A stretch of DNA of 8,546 bases from NCBI GenBank assembly GCA_964428935.1, contig CAYSAG010000219.1:1-8546 (forward strand). Direction: 5' to 3'. The DNA comes from JAADHY01 sp964428935. GTDB taxonomy: Bacteria; Planctomycetota; Planctomycetia; Planctomycetales; Planctomycetaceae. Positions 1 to 6,699 of the stretch are shown here, piece after piece. Both the position numbers and the translations under genes were made by a program. The number at the start of each line of letters is the position of its first letter. The first letter of the stretch is position 1. Under the pieces are notes generated by a model, which was not told the origin of the DNA, did not search any database, and saw only the letters and a program-made list of their open reading frames with translations.

Positions 1-167
1 CTGGTGGTTGTCTTTCTTTTGCGGTTTGCGTCGGGTTTGTCGGGCTGGGCCAAGCGAGGGGACCGGTGCCGGCTGGGCGGCGGCCACAAGCTGGTCGCTG
101 GCGGGGAGCGCTGTCGCTTGAGTTGGGTGAAGTCAACCTTGGTGCCTGGGTGGAAGGAATGGTCGAC
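1..167 (+). other. Unassigned left edge; possible 3' end of an upstream gene
   Basis: No gene can be assigned with confidence here. Reading frame 1 is open from the window edge to a TGA at 169-171, which would overlap the likely permease start GTG at 168 in a GTGA arrangement typical of coupled genes. Its translation begins with a short hydrophobic stretch (LVVVFLLRFASG) and ends KEWST, but it is rich in Trp, Arg and Gly and resembles no family I recognise. The permease frame itself is also open to the edge, and a third frame stops at 119-121. An ABC ATPase gene is expected upstream of an ABC-2 permease, but this tail does not look like the end of one. I see no convincing promoter. Confidence 0.3.
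152..158 (+). promoter_or_regulatory. Shine-Dalgarno sequence that decides the permease start
   Basis: The motif GGAAGGA lies nine bases before GTG 168, an acceptable spacing. It directly abuts the in-frame ATG at 159 and lies far downstream of the GTG at 66, so it favours 168 as the start. Confidence 0.55.
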
Positions 168-1133
168 GTGAGCCAATTGAGTCTGCTGGCGGCTGAGACG
201 GTCGAAGAGGTGACGGTTTCGGCGTTGCAGTGGTGGTTGACGTTTGGAGCGGTCGTGTTGGCCGTCTTGGGGCTGGGCGTGTTTTCGTACGGCACGCGGG
301 CCGGCATCGTTGCTCGGGCGACTACGAAGGAGGCGGTCCGTCAGCCCGTGTTCTGGCTGCTGCTGGTCGTGGCGGCGGTCATTTTGATTTTGAACACGTT
401 CGTGCCTTTCTTTTCGCTGGGTGAAGACGTCAAGATGCTGAAAGACTGCGGGCTGGCCACGCTGCTGATTTGCGGTCTGCTGCTGGCAGTGTGGACATCC
501 AGCACCGCGGTGGCCGAAGAAATTGAAGGTCGGACGGCCATGACGCTGTTGTCGAAGCCCATCAACCGCCGACAGTTCATTGTGGGCAAGTACGTCGGCA
601 TTCTTCAGGCGGTCTTGTGGTTGCTGTTTCCGTTGGTGGTGGTCTTTTGTGTGTTGATTTACTACAAGGTCGGGTACGACGCTCGCGAGGCGGCGAAGCA
701 GGTCCCCGAGTGGTGGGACTTCGAAAAGATGCGGTTGAACTGGGAGCGGGCTCGAGAAGTCGTGCAGGTGCTGCCCGGCATCGTTCTGATTTTCTTCGAG
801 ATCGCCGTGCTGACGGCTGTGAGCGTGGCGATTTCAACACGGTTGCCCATGGTCGTGAACTTGGTCAGCTGTTTTGCCATTTTCGTGGTTGGACACTTGA
901 CCCCGGTTTTGGTTCAGGCGGGCGTTTTGAAGTTGGAGTTTGTCTCGTTCATGGCCCGATTGATTGCCACGTTGTTGCCGTCGCTGGAGGTGTTCAACAT
1001 CAGCGCGGCGGTGGCGACCGGGTCCATTGTGCCGCCGGTGTACTTGGGGCTGGCCGCGGTTTACTGTGCCGTGTACTGCACGGCGGCCATTCTGTTGGCT
1101 TTGATTCTGTTTGAAGACCGGGATTTGGCTTAG
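168..1133 (+). CDS. ABC-2 type transporter permease (NosY/COG1277-like)
   Basis: This is an integral inner-membrane protein of 321 residues from the GTG at 168; the frame could start earlier (ATG 159 or GTG 66), but the Shine-Dalgarno sequence favours 168. About seven hydrophobic segments are visible near residues 22-40, 61-81, 94-112, 143-165, 204-224, 228-250 and 291-314. Between segments 3 and 4 is the cytoplasmic motif EEIEGRTAMTLLSKPINRR followed by GKYVG. This E-x-R/G-T-x-x-x-L-x-KP-x-x-R pattern is characteristic of ABC-2 permeases of the COG1277 kind, which form the membrane part of transporters driven by a separate ATPase. The C-terminus FEDRDLA is also typical. A long cytoplasmic or periplasmic stretch at 166-203 is charged and predicted helical. 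No partner ATPase lies downstream; it may lie upstream of the window. The stop TAG shares its last base with the GTG of the next gene, so the two are almost certainly co-transcribed and translationally coupled. The substrate is unknown. Confidence 0.85.
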   Translation: MSQLSLLAAETVEEVTVSALQWWLTFGAVVLAVLGLGVFSYGTRAGIVARATTKEAVRQPVFWLLLVVAAVILILNTFVPFFSLGEDVKMLKDCGLATLLICGLLLAVWTSSTAVAEEIEGRTAMTLLSKPINRRQFIVGKYVGILQAVLWLLFPLVVVFCVLIYYKVGYDAREAAKQVPEWWDFEKMRLNWERAREVVQVLPGIVLIFFEIAVLTAVSVAISTRLPMVVNLVSCFAIFVVGHLTPVLVQAGVLKLEFVSFMARLIATLLPSLEVFNISAAVATGSIVPPVYLGLAAVYCAVYCTAAILLALILFEDRDLA

Positions 1134-3115
1134 TGGCTGGGAACGGCAACAGTCAGTCTTCGCCCAGCTTTCTCTGGCAACAGGCTCGGCAGTGTGGTTG
1201 GCCGCAGTCGCTCTTGCTGTCGCTGGTCACCGCGCTGCTGGCGGCCCTGGTGGTGTTCGACCTCTACCTGCTCGGCCAGCTGCTGACGACTCGCGGCGAG
1301 GTCGTTCTGCGTTGCGACCAGTTGGGCGCGTACATGGAGTGGACGGGGTCGCGCCGAGTGATTGGTGATGTCGCGGCCGGCCGTGGCGAAATGTCGTACG
1401 TTCGACTGGCGGACCAGGGGCTGTGCGCGGCGGCGTGGCAGACGCGGCACCGGTGGTGGGGCGGGCTGCTGAGCGGCTTGGTGAACGACTTTCCGTGGAT
1501 GCGTCACAACCTGCCGGCGTTGGCCTGCGTGCTGGCCGGAATTGCGGTGCTCAGCTTCCTCTACTGGCTGGCGTCGGTCGTTCAGTCAGACCGCTGTTCG
1601 CGCACGGCCATTGAGGTGGCTCTTCGATTGCGGGAGCGTCTGCACTGGCAGGCCCTACGGGTGGCCAGCGGCGTGGCGGACGAGAAGACGCTGCAGGGGG
1701 TGCTCGACCTTTTCTTGACCGAGACGGAGCGGCTGCGGGAGCGGTTGGAGCAGGTGCTGCGTACGGCGAGCCGTCAGCCTTTGATTTTGGCTTTCTGCGT
1801 GGTGGCGGCTCTTTCGGTCCACTGGCTGCTGGCCTTGCAGTGCTTGGTTCCGCTGGCTGCCTGTTGGTACTTGGTGGAGCGCGAGAAGGCTCGGTTCGAG
1901 CACGCTCGTCGCCTGAGCGAAGACCGGGCGCGGGTCGACGTGCGGCTGTTGTCGGAGGGAATTCGGCGGCCGCGTTTGGTTTGCGGGTACGGAATGCAGG
2001 AGTACGAGAGCCGCCGGTTCGAGCTGTTCCTGCAGCGAATGCGCGAGCAGTTCTCGATGGCTCGGCTGGGCCAGGTGTGGCTGAGCTGGATGGTTTGGCT
2101 GGTGGCCGTGGGCACGGTGGCCATGGTGGGGTTCCTGGTCGGCATCAAGGTGCTGCTGCCAGAGGAGAACCCGCGGCGGCTGGACACAATGTCGGCCGTG
2201 TTGTTGCTCTTTTTGTTCGGGCAAATGTACCGCTCCACGGCCGCCCTGGTCCGACTGAAGGACCTGTACCGCGGAATTCTGGGCTCGTGGGAAAAGGTCG
2301 AGCGGTTCCTGGCTCAAACGCCGACCGTCACGCACGCCGTTGGCGGCAAGGTGCTGCGGCCGCCCAGCAAATCGATTGAGTTCGAAGGGGTGAGCTGCTC
2401 GCTGCCGGGAAAGGGGCGCGTCCTCGACGGCGTCGAGCTGCGTCTGCCGGTGGGAGACGCCACCGCGCTGGTGTCGCTCAACCGCCTGGAGCCGCTGGCC
2501 ATGGCTTTCTTGCTGCCGCGGTTCGTGGACCCCGACTCCGGCCGCGTGCTCTTCGACGGTCAAGACATTGCCTGGGCCACGGTGGACTCGGTCCGTTCGT
2601 GCGTGCTGCTGGTCGAGGGAAAAGACGCGGTTTTCACCGGGACGGTGCTGGAGAACCTGACCTGCGGCAGCGAGGCTTTCTCGCGAGAAGAGGTCATTGA
2701 AGCCGCTCAAGCCACGCTGGCTCACGAGGTCATTTCTCAGTTGCCTCAGGGCTACGACACGCAGCTCGGCGAGCACGGTGAATGGCTCCACCCCGGCGAC
2801 GAGTTCCTGCTGGCGCTGACTCGGGCCCTGCTGCGCGACCCGCCCGTGTTGATTGTTCAAGAGCCCGAGCAGCCGCTGGACGAAGCGAGCAAGCAACGAA
2901 TCGACGCCGCCTACGACCGACTGCTCAAGAACCGCACGGTGCTGTTCTTGCCGAGCCGCCTGTCGACGGTGCGTCGAGCCAGCCGCGTCGTTCTGCTCCA
3001 CCAGGGTCGTGTGGTCGACGTGCAACCCTACTCGCTGCTCATCAAGAGCTCGGCGTTGTTCCGACACTGGGAGTACGTGTGCTTCAACGAGTTCCGGCAG
3101 GTCGAGGCTCGTTGA
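1133..3115 (+). CDS. ABC-exporter-like protein with a degenerate, probably inactive nucleotide-binding domain
   Basis: The protein has 660 residues and the layout of a fused ABC exporter half-transporter. Hydrophobic segments lie near 25-50, 127-150, 214-230, 231-247, 315-340 and 352-370. A cytoplasmic loop at 274-303 (EGIRRPRLVCGYGMQEYESRRF) matches the ABC transporter membrane domain. The nucleotide-binding domain spans about 413-645: LPRFVDPDSGRVLFDG (461-476), FTGTVLENL (501-509) and ALLRDPPVLIV (565-575) align without gaps to canonical exporters. The catalytic motifs do not: Walker A is SLNRLEPLA (448-456, Lys to Pro454), the Q-loop Gln is absent (about 494-498), LSGGQ is LHPGD (552-556), Walker B Asp is Gln576 although Glu577 remains, and the switch His is Ser608 in PSRLSTV. 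ATP hydrolysis is therefore unlikely. The reading frame is clean, so this is not a decayed pseudogene. The first outer loop (about 51-126) is unusually long and holds Cys61 and Cys98. The start is GTG 1133, overlapping the permease stop by one base; no strong Shine-Dalgarno is visible, so translation is probably coupled. Function is unknown: a structural, regulatory or nucleotide-independent membrane role is inferred. Confidence 0.85.
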   Translation: MAGNGNSQSSPSFLWQQARQCGWPQSLLLSLVTALLAALVVFDLYLLGQLLTTRGEVVLRCDQLGAYMEWTGSRRVIGDVAAGRGEMSYVRLADQGLCAAAWQTRHRWWGGLLSGLVNDFPWMRHNLPALACVLAGIAVLSFLYWLASVVQSDRCSRTAIEVALRLRERLHWQALRVASGVADEKTLQGVLDLFLTETERLRERLEQVLRTASRQPLILAFCVVAALSVHWLLALQCLVPLAACWYLVEREKARFEHARRLSEDRARVDVRLLSEGIRRPRLVCGYGMQEYESRRFELFLQRMREQFSMARLGQVWLSWMVWLVAVGTVAMVGFLVGIKVLLPEENPRRLDTMSAVLLLFLFGQMYRSTAALVRLKDLYRGILGSWEKVERFLAQTPTVTHAVGGKVLRPPSKSIEFEGVSCSLPGKGRVLDGVELRLPVGDATALVSLNRLEPLAMAFLLPRFVDPDSGRVLFDGQDIAWATVDSVRSCVLLVEGKDAVFTGTVLENLTCGSEAFSREEVIEAAQATLAHEVISQLPQGYDTQLGEHGEWLHPGDEFLLALTRALLRDPPVLIVQEPEQPLDEASKQRIDAAYDRLLKNRTVLFLPSRLSTVRRASRVVLLHQGRVVDVQPYSLLIKSSALFRHWEYVCFNEFRQVEAR

Positions 3116-3133
3116 AAGCCTGTCGCACGGCCG

Positions 3134-3147
3134 GGCTCGAGCGAGCC
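3134..3147 (+). repeat. Small stem-loop after the ABC gene
   Basis: GGCTC and GAGCC form a perfect 5-bp stem around a GAGC loop, 19 bases after the ABC gene stop. No T-run follows directly, so it is at best a weak terminator or processing site. The rest of the 113-bp gap before nfo shows no clear promoter. Confidence 0.25.
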
Positions 3148-3228
3148 GCAAGTGACCTTGCCTTTCTCAGCGTGCGGACCAAACGTCGTCGACTCTGGAC
3201 ACGCCTTGTCGTCGTGTGAGAGCAAGCC

Positions 3229-4119
3229 ATGCCCCTTCTGGGAGCTCACCTGTCGATTGCTGGCGGCTGCTATCGGGCGGTCCAGTCGGCCTCTGAGTTG
3301 GGCATGGACTGCGTGCAGCTTTTTACGAAGAACAACACGCAGTGGCGGGCCAAGCCCCTCACCGACGAAGACGTACGTCTGTTTCGTCAGACGCTGGCGG
3401 ACACGGGCGTCGCTTCGCCTTGCGGCCACGCCAGCTACTTGCTCAACCTGGCCAGCCCGGACGGCCAGCTCTGGAAAAAGTCGGTCCGGGCTTTCGTGGT
3501 CGAGCTGGAGCGGGCCGAGGCGTTGGGGCTGGTCGGTCTGGTGGTCCACCCGGGCAGCCACAAGGGGGAGGGCGAGAAACGGGGGCTGGAGCGGGTGGCC
3601 CGAGCGGTGCGGACGGCTCTGGACCAAACCCGCGGTTACCAGGTCAAAGTCGTTCTGGAAAACACGGCGGGTCAGGGGACCTGCCTGGGCTGGAAGTTCG
3701 AGCACCTGGGGTGGCTGCTGAGCGAAGTAGACCGACCCGAGCGTCTGGCCGTGTGCTTCGACACCTGTCACGCTTTCGCCGCCGGCTACGGTCTGGCCCG
3801 CAAACAGGACTACGAGCGGACGCTGGAGCAGTTGGAGCGTCACGTCGGACTGGAGTGGCTGGCCGCGTTCCACTTGAACGACAGCAAGCGGCCGTTGGGC
3901 AGTCGGGTCGACCGGCACGAGCACATTGGTTTGGGAAAGCTGGGGCTGGCGGCTTTTCGGCGTTTGCTGAACGACTCTCGTTTCGCCCACCTGCCCATGT
4001 ACTTGGAAACGCCGAAGGGGCTGCAGGACGGCCGGCCCTGGGACGCCGTGAATCTGGCCACGCTTCGCCGACTCTTGAAACCGCGTGCGTCTGGTTCGGC
4101 TTCGCGACGCAAAGGCTGA
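3229..4119 (+). CDS. nfo: Endonuclease IV (AP endonuclease, Nfo family)
   Basis: This 296-residue cytoplasmic enzyme cleaves DNA 5' to abasic sites and removes 3'-blocking groups in base excision repair. It is a TIM barrel using three metal ions. Every metal ligand known from the E. coli enzyme is found in order: His67 (GHASY), His107 (VHPGS), Glu144 (LENTAG), Asp178 and His181 (FDTCHAFAAGY), His215 (FHLNDSK), Asp228 and His230 (DRHEHIGLG) and Glu260 (LETPKG). The N-terminus LLGAHLSIAGG is the typical first strand. Length matches the family (about 280-300), and the last dozen residues are a basic tail. ATG 3229 fits the family N-terminus; the preceding Shine-Dalgarno (GAGAG, about 3218-3222) is weak. 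It sits 113 bp after the ABC gene on the same strand, but a functional tie is not evident. It is a chromosomal housekeeping gene and looks intact. Confidence 0.97.
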   Translation: MPLLGAHLSIAGGCYRAVQSASELGMDCVQLFTKNNTQWRAKPLTDEDVRLFRQTLADTGVASPCGHASYLLNLASPDGQLWKKSVRAFVVELERAEALGLVGLVVHPGSHKGEGEKRGLERVARAVRTALDQTRGYQVKVVLENTAGQGTCLGWKFEHLGWLLSEVDRPERLAVCFDTCHAFAAGYGLARKQDYERTLEQLERHVGLEWLAAFHLNDSKRPLGSRVDRHEHIGLGKLGLAAFRRLLNDSRFAHLPMYLETPKGLQDGRPWDAVNLATLRRLLKPRASGSASRRKG

Positions 4120-4189
4120 GCCCTCGCGCGAGCGAAACGGCACTCACCGGGAACGGCGCGTCGTCCAGTGGCTGAAGCGTTTGACCGGC

Positions 4190-4234
4190 CGGCAGACCGG
4201 CGGCCGAAACACAGGCTCGCTGTCGGCAGACCGG
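4190..4234 (+). repeat. Pair of 11-bp direct repeats (CGGCAGACCGG)
   Basis: Identical copies of CGGCAGACCGG occupy 4190-4200 and 4224-4234, 34 bp apart start to start. They lie just left of the inverted-repeat element, the second copy ending five bases before it. They may be a protein-binding site or a repeat remnant; no function can be assigned. Confidence 0.6.
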
Positions 4235-4260
4235 TAGCTCGGATTATTCACAAACTGCAG

Positions 4261-4280
4261 CCGAACTTGCCAAAGTTCGG
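4261..4280. repeat. Perfect hairpin inside the inverted-repeat element
   Basis: CCGAACTT and AAGTTCGG form an 8-bp perfect stem around a four-base loop GCCA. It lies six bases inside the left terminal repeat. Without a following T-run it is not a canonical terminator. Confidence 0.7.
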
Positions 4281-4312
4281 TCGGTTGTCGGTACTTGCAG
4301 CCAAAGTCCGGT
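4269..4312 (+). repeat. Two near-identical 13-bp direct repeats
   Basis: GCCAAAGTTCGGT (4269-4281) and GCCAAAGTCCGGT (4300-4312) differ at one base and are spaced 31 bp apart. Copies of TGCAGCC (4256-4262 and 4296-4302) precede each, so the core of the element appears partly internally duplicated. Confidence 0.55.
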
Positions 4313-4612
4313 GACCCCAGCTTCTGCAGAACGCGCCCGGCCGATTCGGTGTTTGTGAATAATCCGGGTGTTGGGAGAACGATTCGAGTGGAAGGAGATT
4401 CTGTGGGATTTGGACGGTCTCCACAGCAGATTGAGGTAGAACAGGAAGGGTAGCGGTTTCTGCTCCGCAGCGACCCGCAGGGCTGTTGCGGCAAAGTGTT
4501 CCGAGCGGTGGGCGTGGCGGTTCCATCGACGGTGCAACAGCTGACCGGTTAGGCGTTCGCCCCACCCGCCGCGTCTTGCCCGCCGGAAGGAGGCCATGGT
4601 GTCGAAGCGGAT

Positions 4613-6604
4613 TTACTTTTCGGTGATTCGTGCAGGAAAAGAATGTGCGGAATGGCGTCGTAAAAGGTGAGACAGAACCTGCTTTCGTCCCGGCAGTTCC
4701 ACAATTCGGTTCACGTTGTGGTGCACGTCGATGAGCCGGTCGTAGACGCGCAGGTGGTGCTCTCGGCAGAACTGCTTCAGCTGGGCAGACAACGGCTCAC
4801 CCAGCCGAATGGCTTTTCGGTGTGCCCGCTTGACGGCCACCGGGTCGTTCAAGTCGACGCCCTCGAACGGTGACCGAATTGTGGCCAGGTAGTTCATGGC
4901 TTTCTTGGTGAACTCCAGCCGCACCCGGACCAGGTGGACGCGTTTCTTGACCACGTCGGAACGGGCGGCCTGTTCCGCCCGGCGGACGGCGTCGTCCAGT
5001 GCGGCCAGCGTCTCGGGTGTGAAAATGTCTGGGGCGACCAGCGTGGTCCATTTCCGTCCGAACGGCGACAGACACTCGTCGTAGCTGGCAAACGCCCGCT
5101 CCAGCCTTTGCCAGTAGGCTCGCATTGGCTCCGCCGCCTCGGCGTAGAACTTCTCGTAAAAATCCTCCAACAGCTTGTCGACGTCCAGGTGGACGTCCCA
5201 GGCCAACTTGGCCGCCACGTAGTGGTTCAAGCCGCACGCCGACCACTCCCTGCCAGCCGGCTGAGTGTAGAACCCTTCGACGCCCAACCGGTGGTAGTAG
5301 GGCATGTCTTGCCGAATCAAGTGGACTTGGTAGTACGGCAAGCCTCCCCACGCTCCCTTGTTGTAGTACTCGTAAATGAACAGGTGCTTGGCAATTCGAG
5401 CCCAATGCTCCAGTTCGCCGCGGAAGTACTTGGTGTTGCCGACGCAGCGGCGGGACTGGACGGGGTGGCTGTTGCACGAGTACGTGTGGCAGACCTGAAT
5501 GGCCAGGTTGGGCTCGGGACGGTAGTCCGGGTCCAGCGGCACGCGCAGGTACATGGCGTAGGCGCCGACTTTGAGCAGCTTGTCCGGGTGCTTGCGGGCC
5601 ACACGTCGTGCGACCTCGTTGTTGAAAATGGCCAGGCGCCGGGAGTACTGTGCGTGCCAAGCCTGGTCCGGCGGACGCTGTTCGTCCAGAGCGACGCACT
5701 TCGCGCACTGGCAAAAACCGCCGCCGTCTTGCGGAGCGACGGCCAGAATGTCCAGGGACGGGTCTTCGTCGAACAACTGATTGATTCGTCGAGCCATTTC
5801 CTCAATCAGTTCGGGGTTCGACGTGCACAGCTGCTGGCCCTGCTTCCCGGGAACGGGACGCCGTCGCTTGCCATTCACCAGGGCGAACCATTCGGGGTGC
5901 TGGTCGTAGTACTTCTCTGGTGGAATGAGCTTGAAGTGAGTGTGGAAGCTCCAGCGCCAGTTGATTCCGACGGGTCGGCCTTCCACGTCCACGCTGACGT
6001 TCATTTTCTGCCGCAGAGCCCACGGTCCGCTTTCAATCCACCGGACGCGGAAGGAAGGTGTTTCGGTTTCGTCGAAGGTGCCCAGACGCAGCGTGTCCGT
6101 GTGCGGCACCACCTCCCCCAGCTCGCCGGGCATGAACCACCGCACGCCCAAATGCTTCTCCAGCAACTGGTAGACGCCGTAAAGGGTGCCCAGGTCGTGA
6201 GCGCCGGCGACGTAGACTCCGCCCGTGCCGCTCTTCAACCGAAAGCCGTCTTCACCGAGGTCCTTCCAACGCGCCTGGTCCAACCGCTGACGGGCCGCCG
6301 AGCCGACGTAAATGGGCAGCCGACCCGGCTGCGGCGCCGGCCCGACCGGCAGCTCGACGCCGGTCATTTTCCGCACGTAGCCAACCAGCTCGCTGACCGC
6401 GTACCGCTCGACGAAAGTCGGCTCGGCCGAGACGACGACCGACGCCCTCGCTCGTCCACGCTCGACCAGCACCGCGAAGGGCGGCGTCGGCGGTGGGTAC
6501 GGGTCCTTCTTTTCAACGTCCGCCGCACGACCCACGCCGCCGCAAAGGACAAACGCAGCGACAACCACGACTACGTCAAAACAGAATCGAGCGAGCCGTC
6601 TCAT
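4613..6604 (-). CDS. Secreted DUF4838 (GH20/GH67-like) protein
   Basis: The protein has 663 residues. An N-terminal signal peptide (basic MRRLAR, hydrophobic VVVVVAAFVLCGG, likely cut after VGRA at 26) sends it across the inner membrane. A Pro-rich linker (35-43) leads to an N-terminal domain like that of alpha-glucuronidases and hexosaminidases: YAVSELVGYVRKMTG (68-82) and GGVYVAGAHDLGTLYGVYQLLE (128-149) then GVRWFMPGE (153-161). The DUF4838 barrel follows, about 185-490, with FHTHFKLIPPEKYYDQHPEW (220-239), APQDGGGFCQCAKC (290-303) and FIYEYYNKGAWGG (409-421). The C-terminus is helical. The CxCxxC cluster at 298-303 could bind metal or form disulfides. Families with this architecture are common in planctomycete sugar-degradation loci; catalytic activity and substrate are not established. 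The start ATG at 6604 was chosen because GGGAG stands nine bases upstream and a signal peptide follows; the frame stays open to 7927 only by chance in GC-rich DNA. The alpha/beta-hydrolase gene lies upstream on the same strand with a 170-bp gap. Confidence 0.88.
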   Translation of the reverse strand: MRRLARFCFDVVVVVAAFVLCGGVGRAADVEKKDPYPPPTPPFAVLVERGRARASVVVSAEPTFVERYAVSELVGYVRKMTGVELPVGPAPQPGRLPIYVGSAARQRLDQARWKDLGEDGFRLKSGTGGVYVAGAHDLGTLYGVYQLLEKHLGVRWFMPGELGEVVPHTDTLRLGTFDETETPSFRVRWIESGPWALRQKMNVSVDVEGRPVGINWRWSFHTHFKLIPPEKYYDQHPEWFALVNGKRRRPVPGKQGQQLCTSNPELIEEMARRINQLFDEDPSLDILAVAPQDGGGFCQCAKCVALDEQRPPDQAWHAQYSRRLAIFNNEVARRVARKHPDKLLKVGAYAMYLRVPLDPDYRPEPNLAIQVCHTYSCNSHPVQSRRCVGNTKYFRGELEHWARIAKHLFIYEYYNKGAWGGLPYYQVHLIRQDMPYYHRLGVEGFYTQPAGREWSACGLNHYVAAKLAWDVHLDVDKLLEDFYEKFYAEAAEPMRAYWQRLERAFASYDECLSPFGRKWTTLVAPDIFTPETLAALDDAVRRAEQAARSDVVKKRVHLVRVRLEFTKKAMNYLATIRSPFEGVDLNDPVAVKRAHRKAIRLGEPLSAQLKQFCREHHLRVYDRLIDVHHNVNRIVELPGRKQVLSHLLRRHSAHSFPARITEK

Positions 6605-6613
6605 GTCTGTGGT

Positions 6614-6618
6614 CTCCC
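6614..6618 (-). promoter_or_regulatory. Shine-Dalgarno of the DUF4838 gene
   Basis: GGGAG on the minus strand lies nine bases before ATG 6604 and supports that start over the upstream open frame. Confidence 0.6.
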
Positions 6619-6699
6619 AACACGGCTGGTGGCCGCAAACCGAGTGTGGCGAGGTTGCTTGCGCGACGACAGTCAACGCAAGAGGCTCGACTGACCCAA

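Larger units (their letters stand above)
4240..4366. mobile_element. MITE-like element with perfect 16-bp terminal inverted repeats
   Basis: The left end CGGATTATTCACAAAC (4240-4255) is exactly the reverse complement of the right end GTTTGTGAATAATCCG (4351-4366). The 95 bp between carry no gene. The ends are AT-rich against the GC-rich surroundings. Inside are an 8-bp perfect hairpin (4261-4280), two near-identical 13-mers and a TTCTGCAGAA palindrome (4322-4331). Terminal inverted repeats around a short non-coding core are the plan of a non-autonomous transposable element, and the end motif resembles insertion-sequence ends, but I cannot name the family and no clear target-site duplication is seen. 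Alternatively it could be a long cruciform acting as a structured RNA or a transcription barrier between convergent genes. Confidence 0.5.
4120..4612. other. Convergent intergenic region (493 bp) between nfo and the DUF4838 gene
   Basis: No convincing gene is present. Frames of about 105-117 codons on the minus strand (for example 4244-4597) translate into Arg/Ser-rich sequence without a ribosome binding site and are treated as chance. The region holds the MITE-like inverted-repeat element at 4240-4366, an 11-bp direct repeat just upstream of it and a 10-bp palindrome CTCGCGCGAG at 4123-4132. No classical hairpin-plus-T-run terminator is visible for either flanking gene, although both must end transcription here. 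A strong Shine-Dalgarno (AAGGAGG, 4587-4593) stands before a 24-codon plus-strand frame (4596-4670). Confidence 0.7.

Noticed and set aside
1133..3115. Exporter-like gene as a decayed pseudogene
   Set aside because: The frame is uninterrupted, structural positions of the ATPase fold are preserved, and the substitutions are concentrated in catalytic motifs.
1655..3151. Minus-strand frame of 498 codons
   Set aside because: It is the complement of the exporter-like gene; the Gln/Arg/His-rich product is a shadow.
4123..4132. CTCGCGCGAG as a terminator after nfo
   Set aside because: The palindrome leaves almost no loop and no T-run follows.
3028..4143. Minus-strand frame of 371 codons
   Set aside because: It is antisense to nfo, whose family assignment is certain.
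4244..4597. Minus-strand frame of 117 codons in the convergent gap
   Set aside because: There is no Shine-Dalgarno, the composition is Arg/Ser-rich, and it runs through the inverted-repeat element.
4934..6694. Plus-strand frame of 586 codons
   Set aside because: It lies antisense to the DUF4838 gene, has no domain I recognise and composition typical of a mirror frame in GC-rich DNA.
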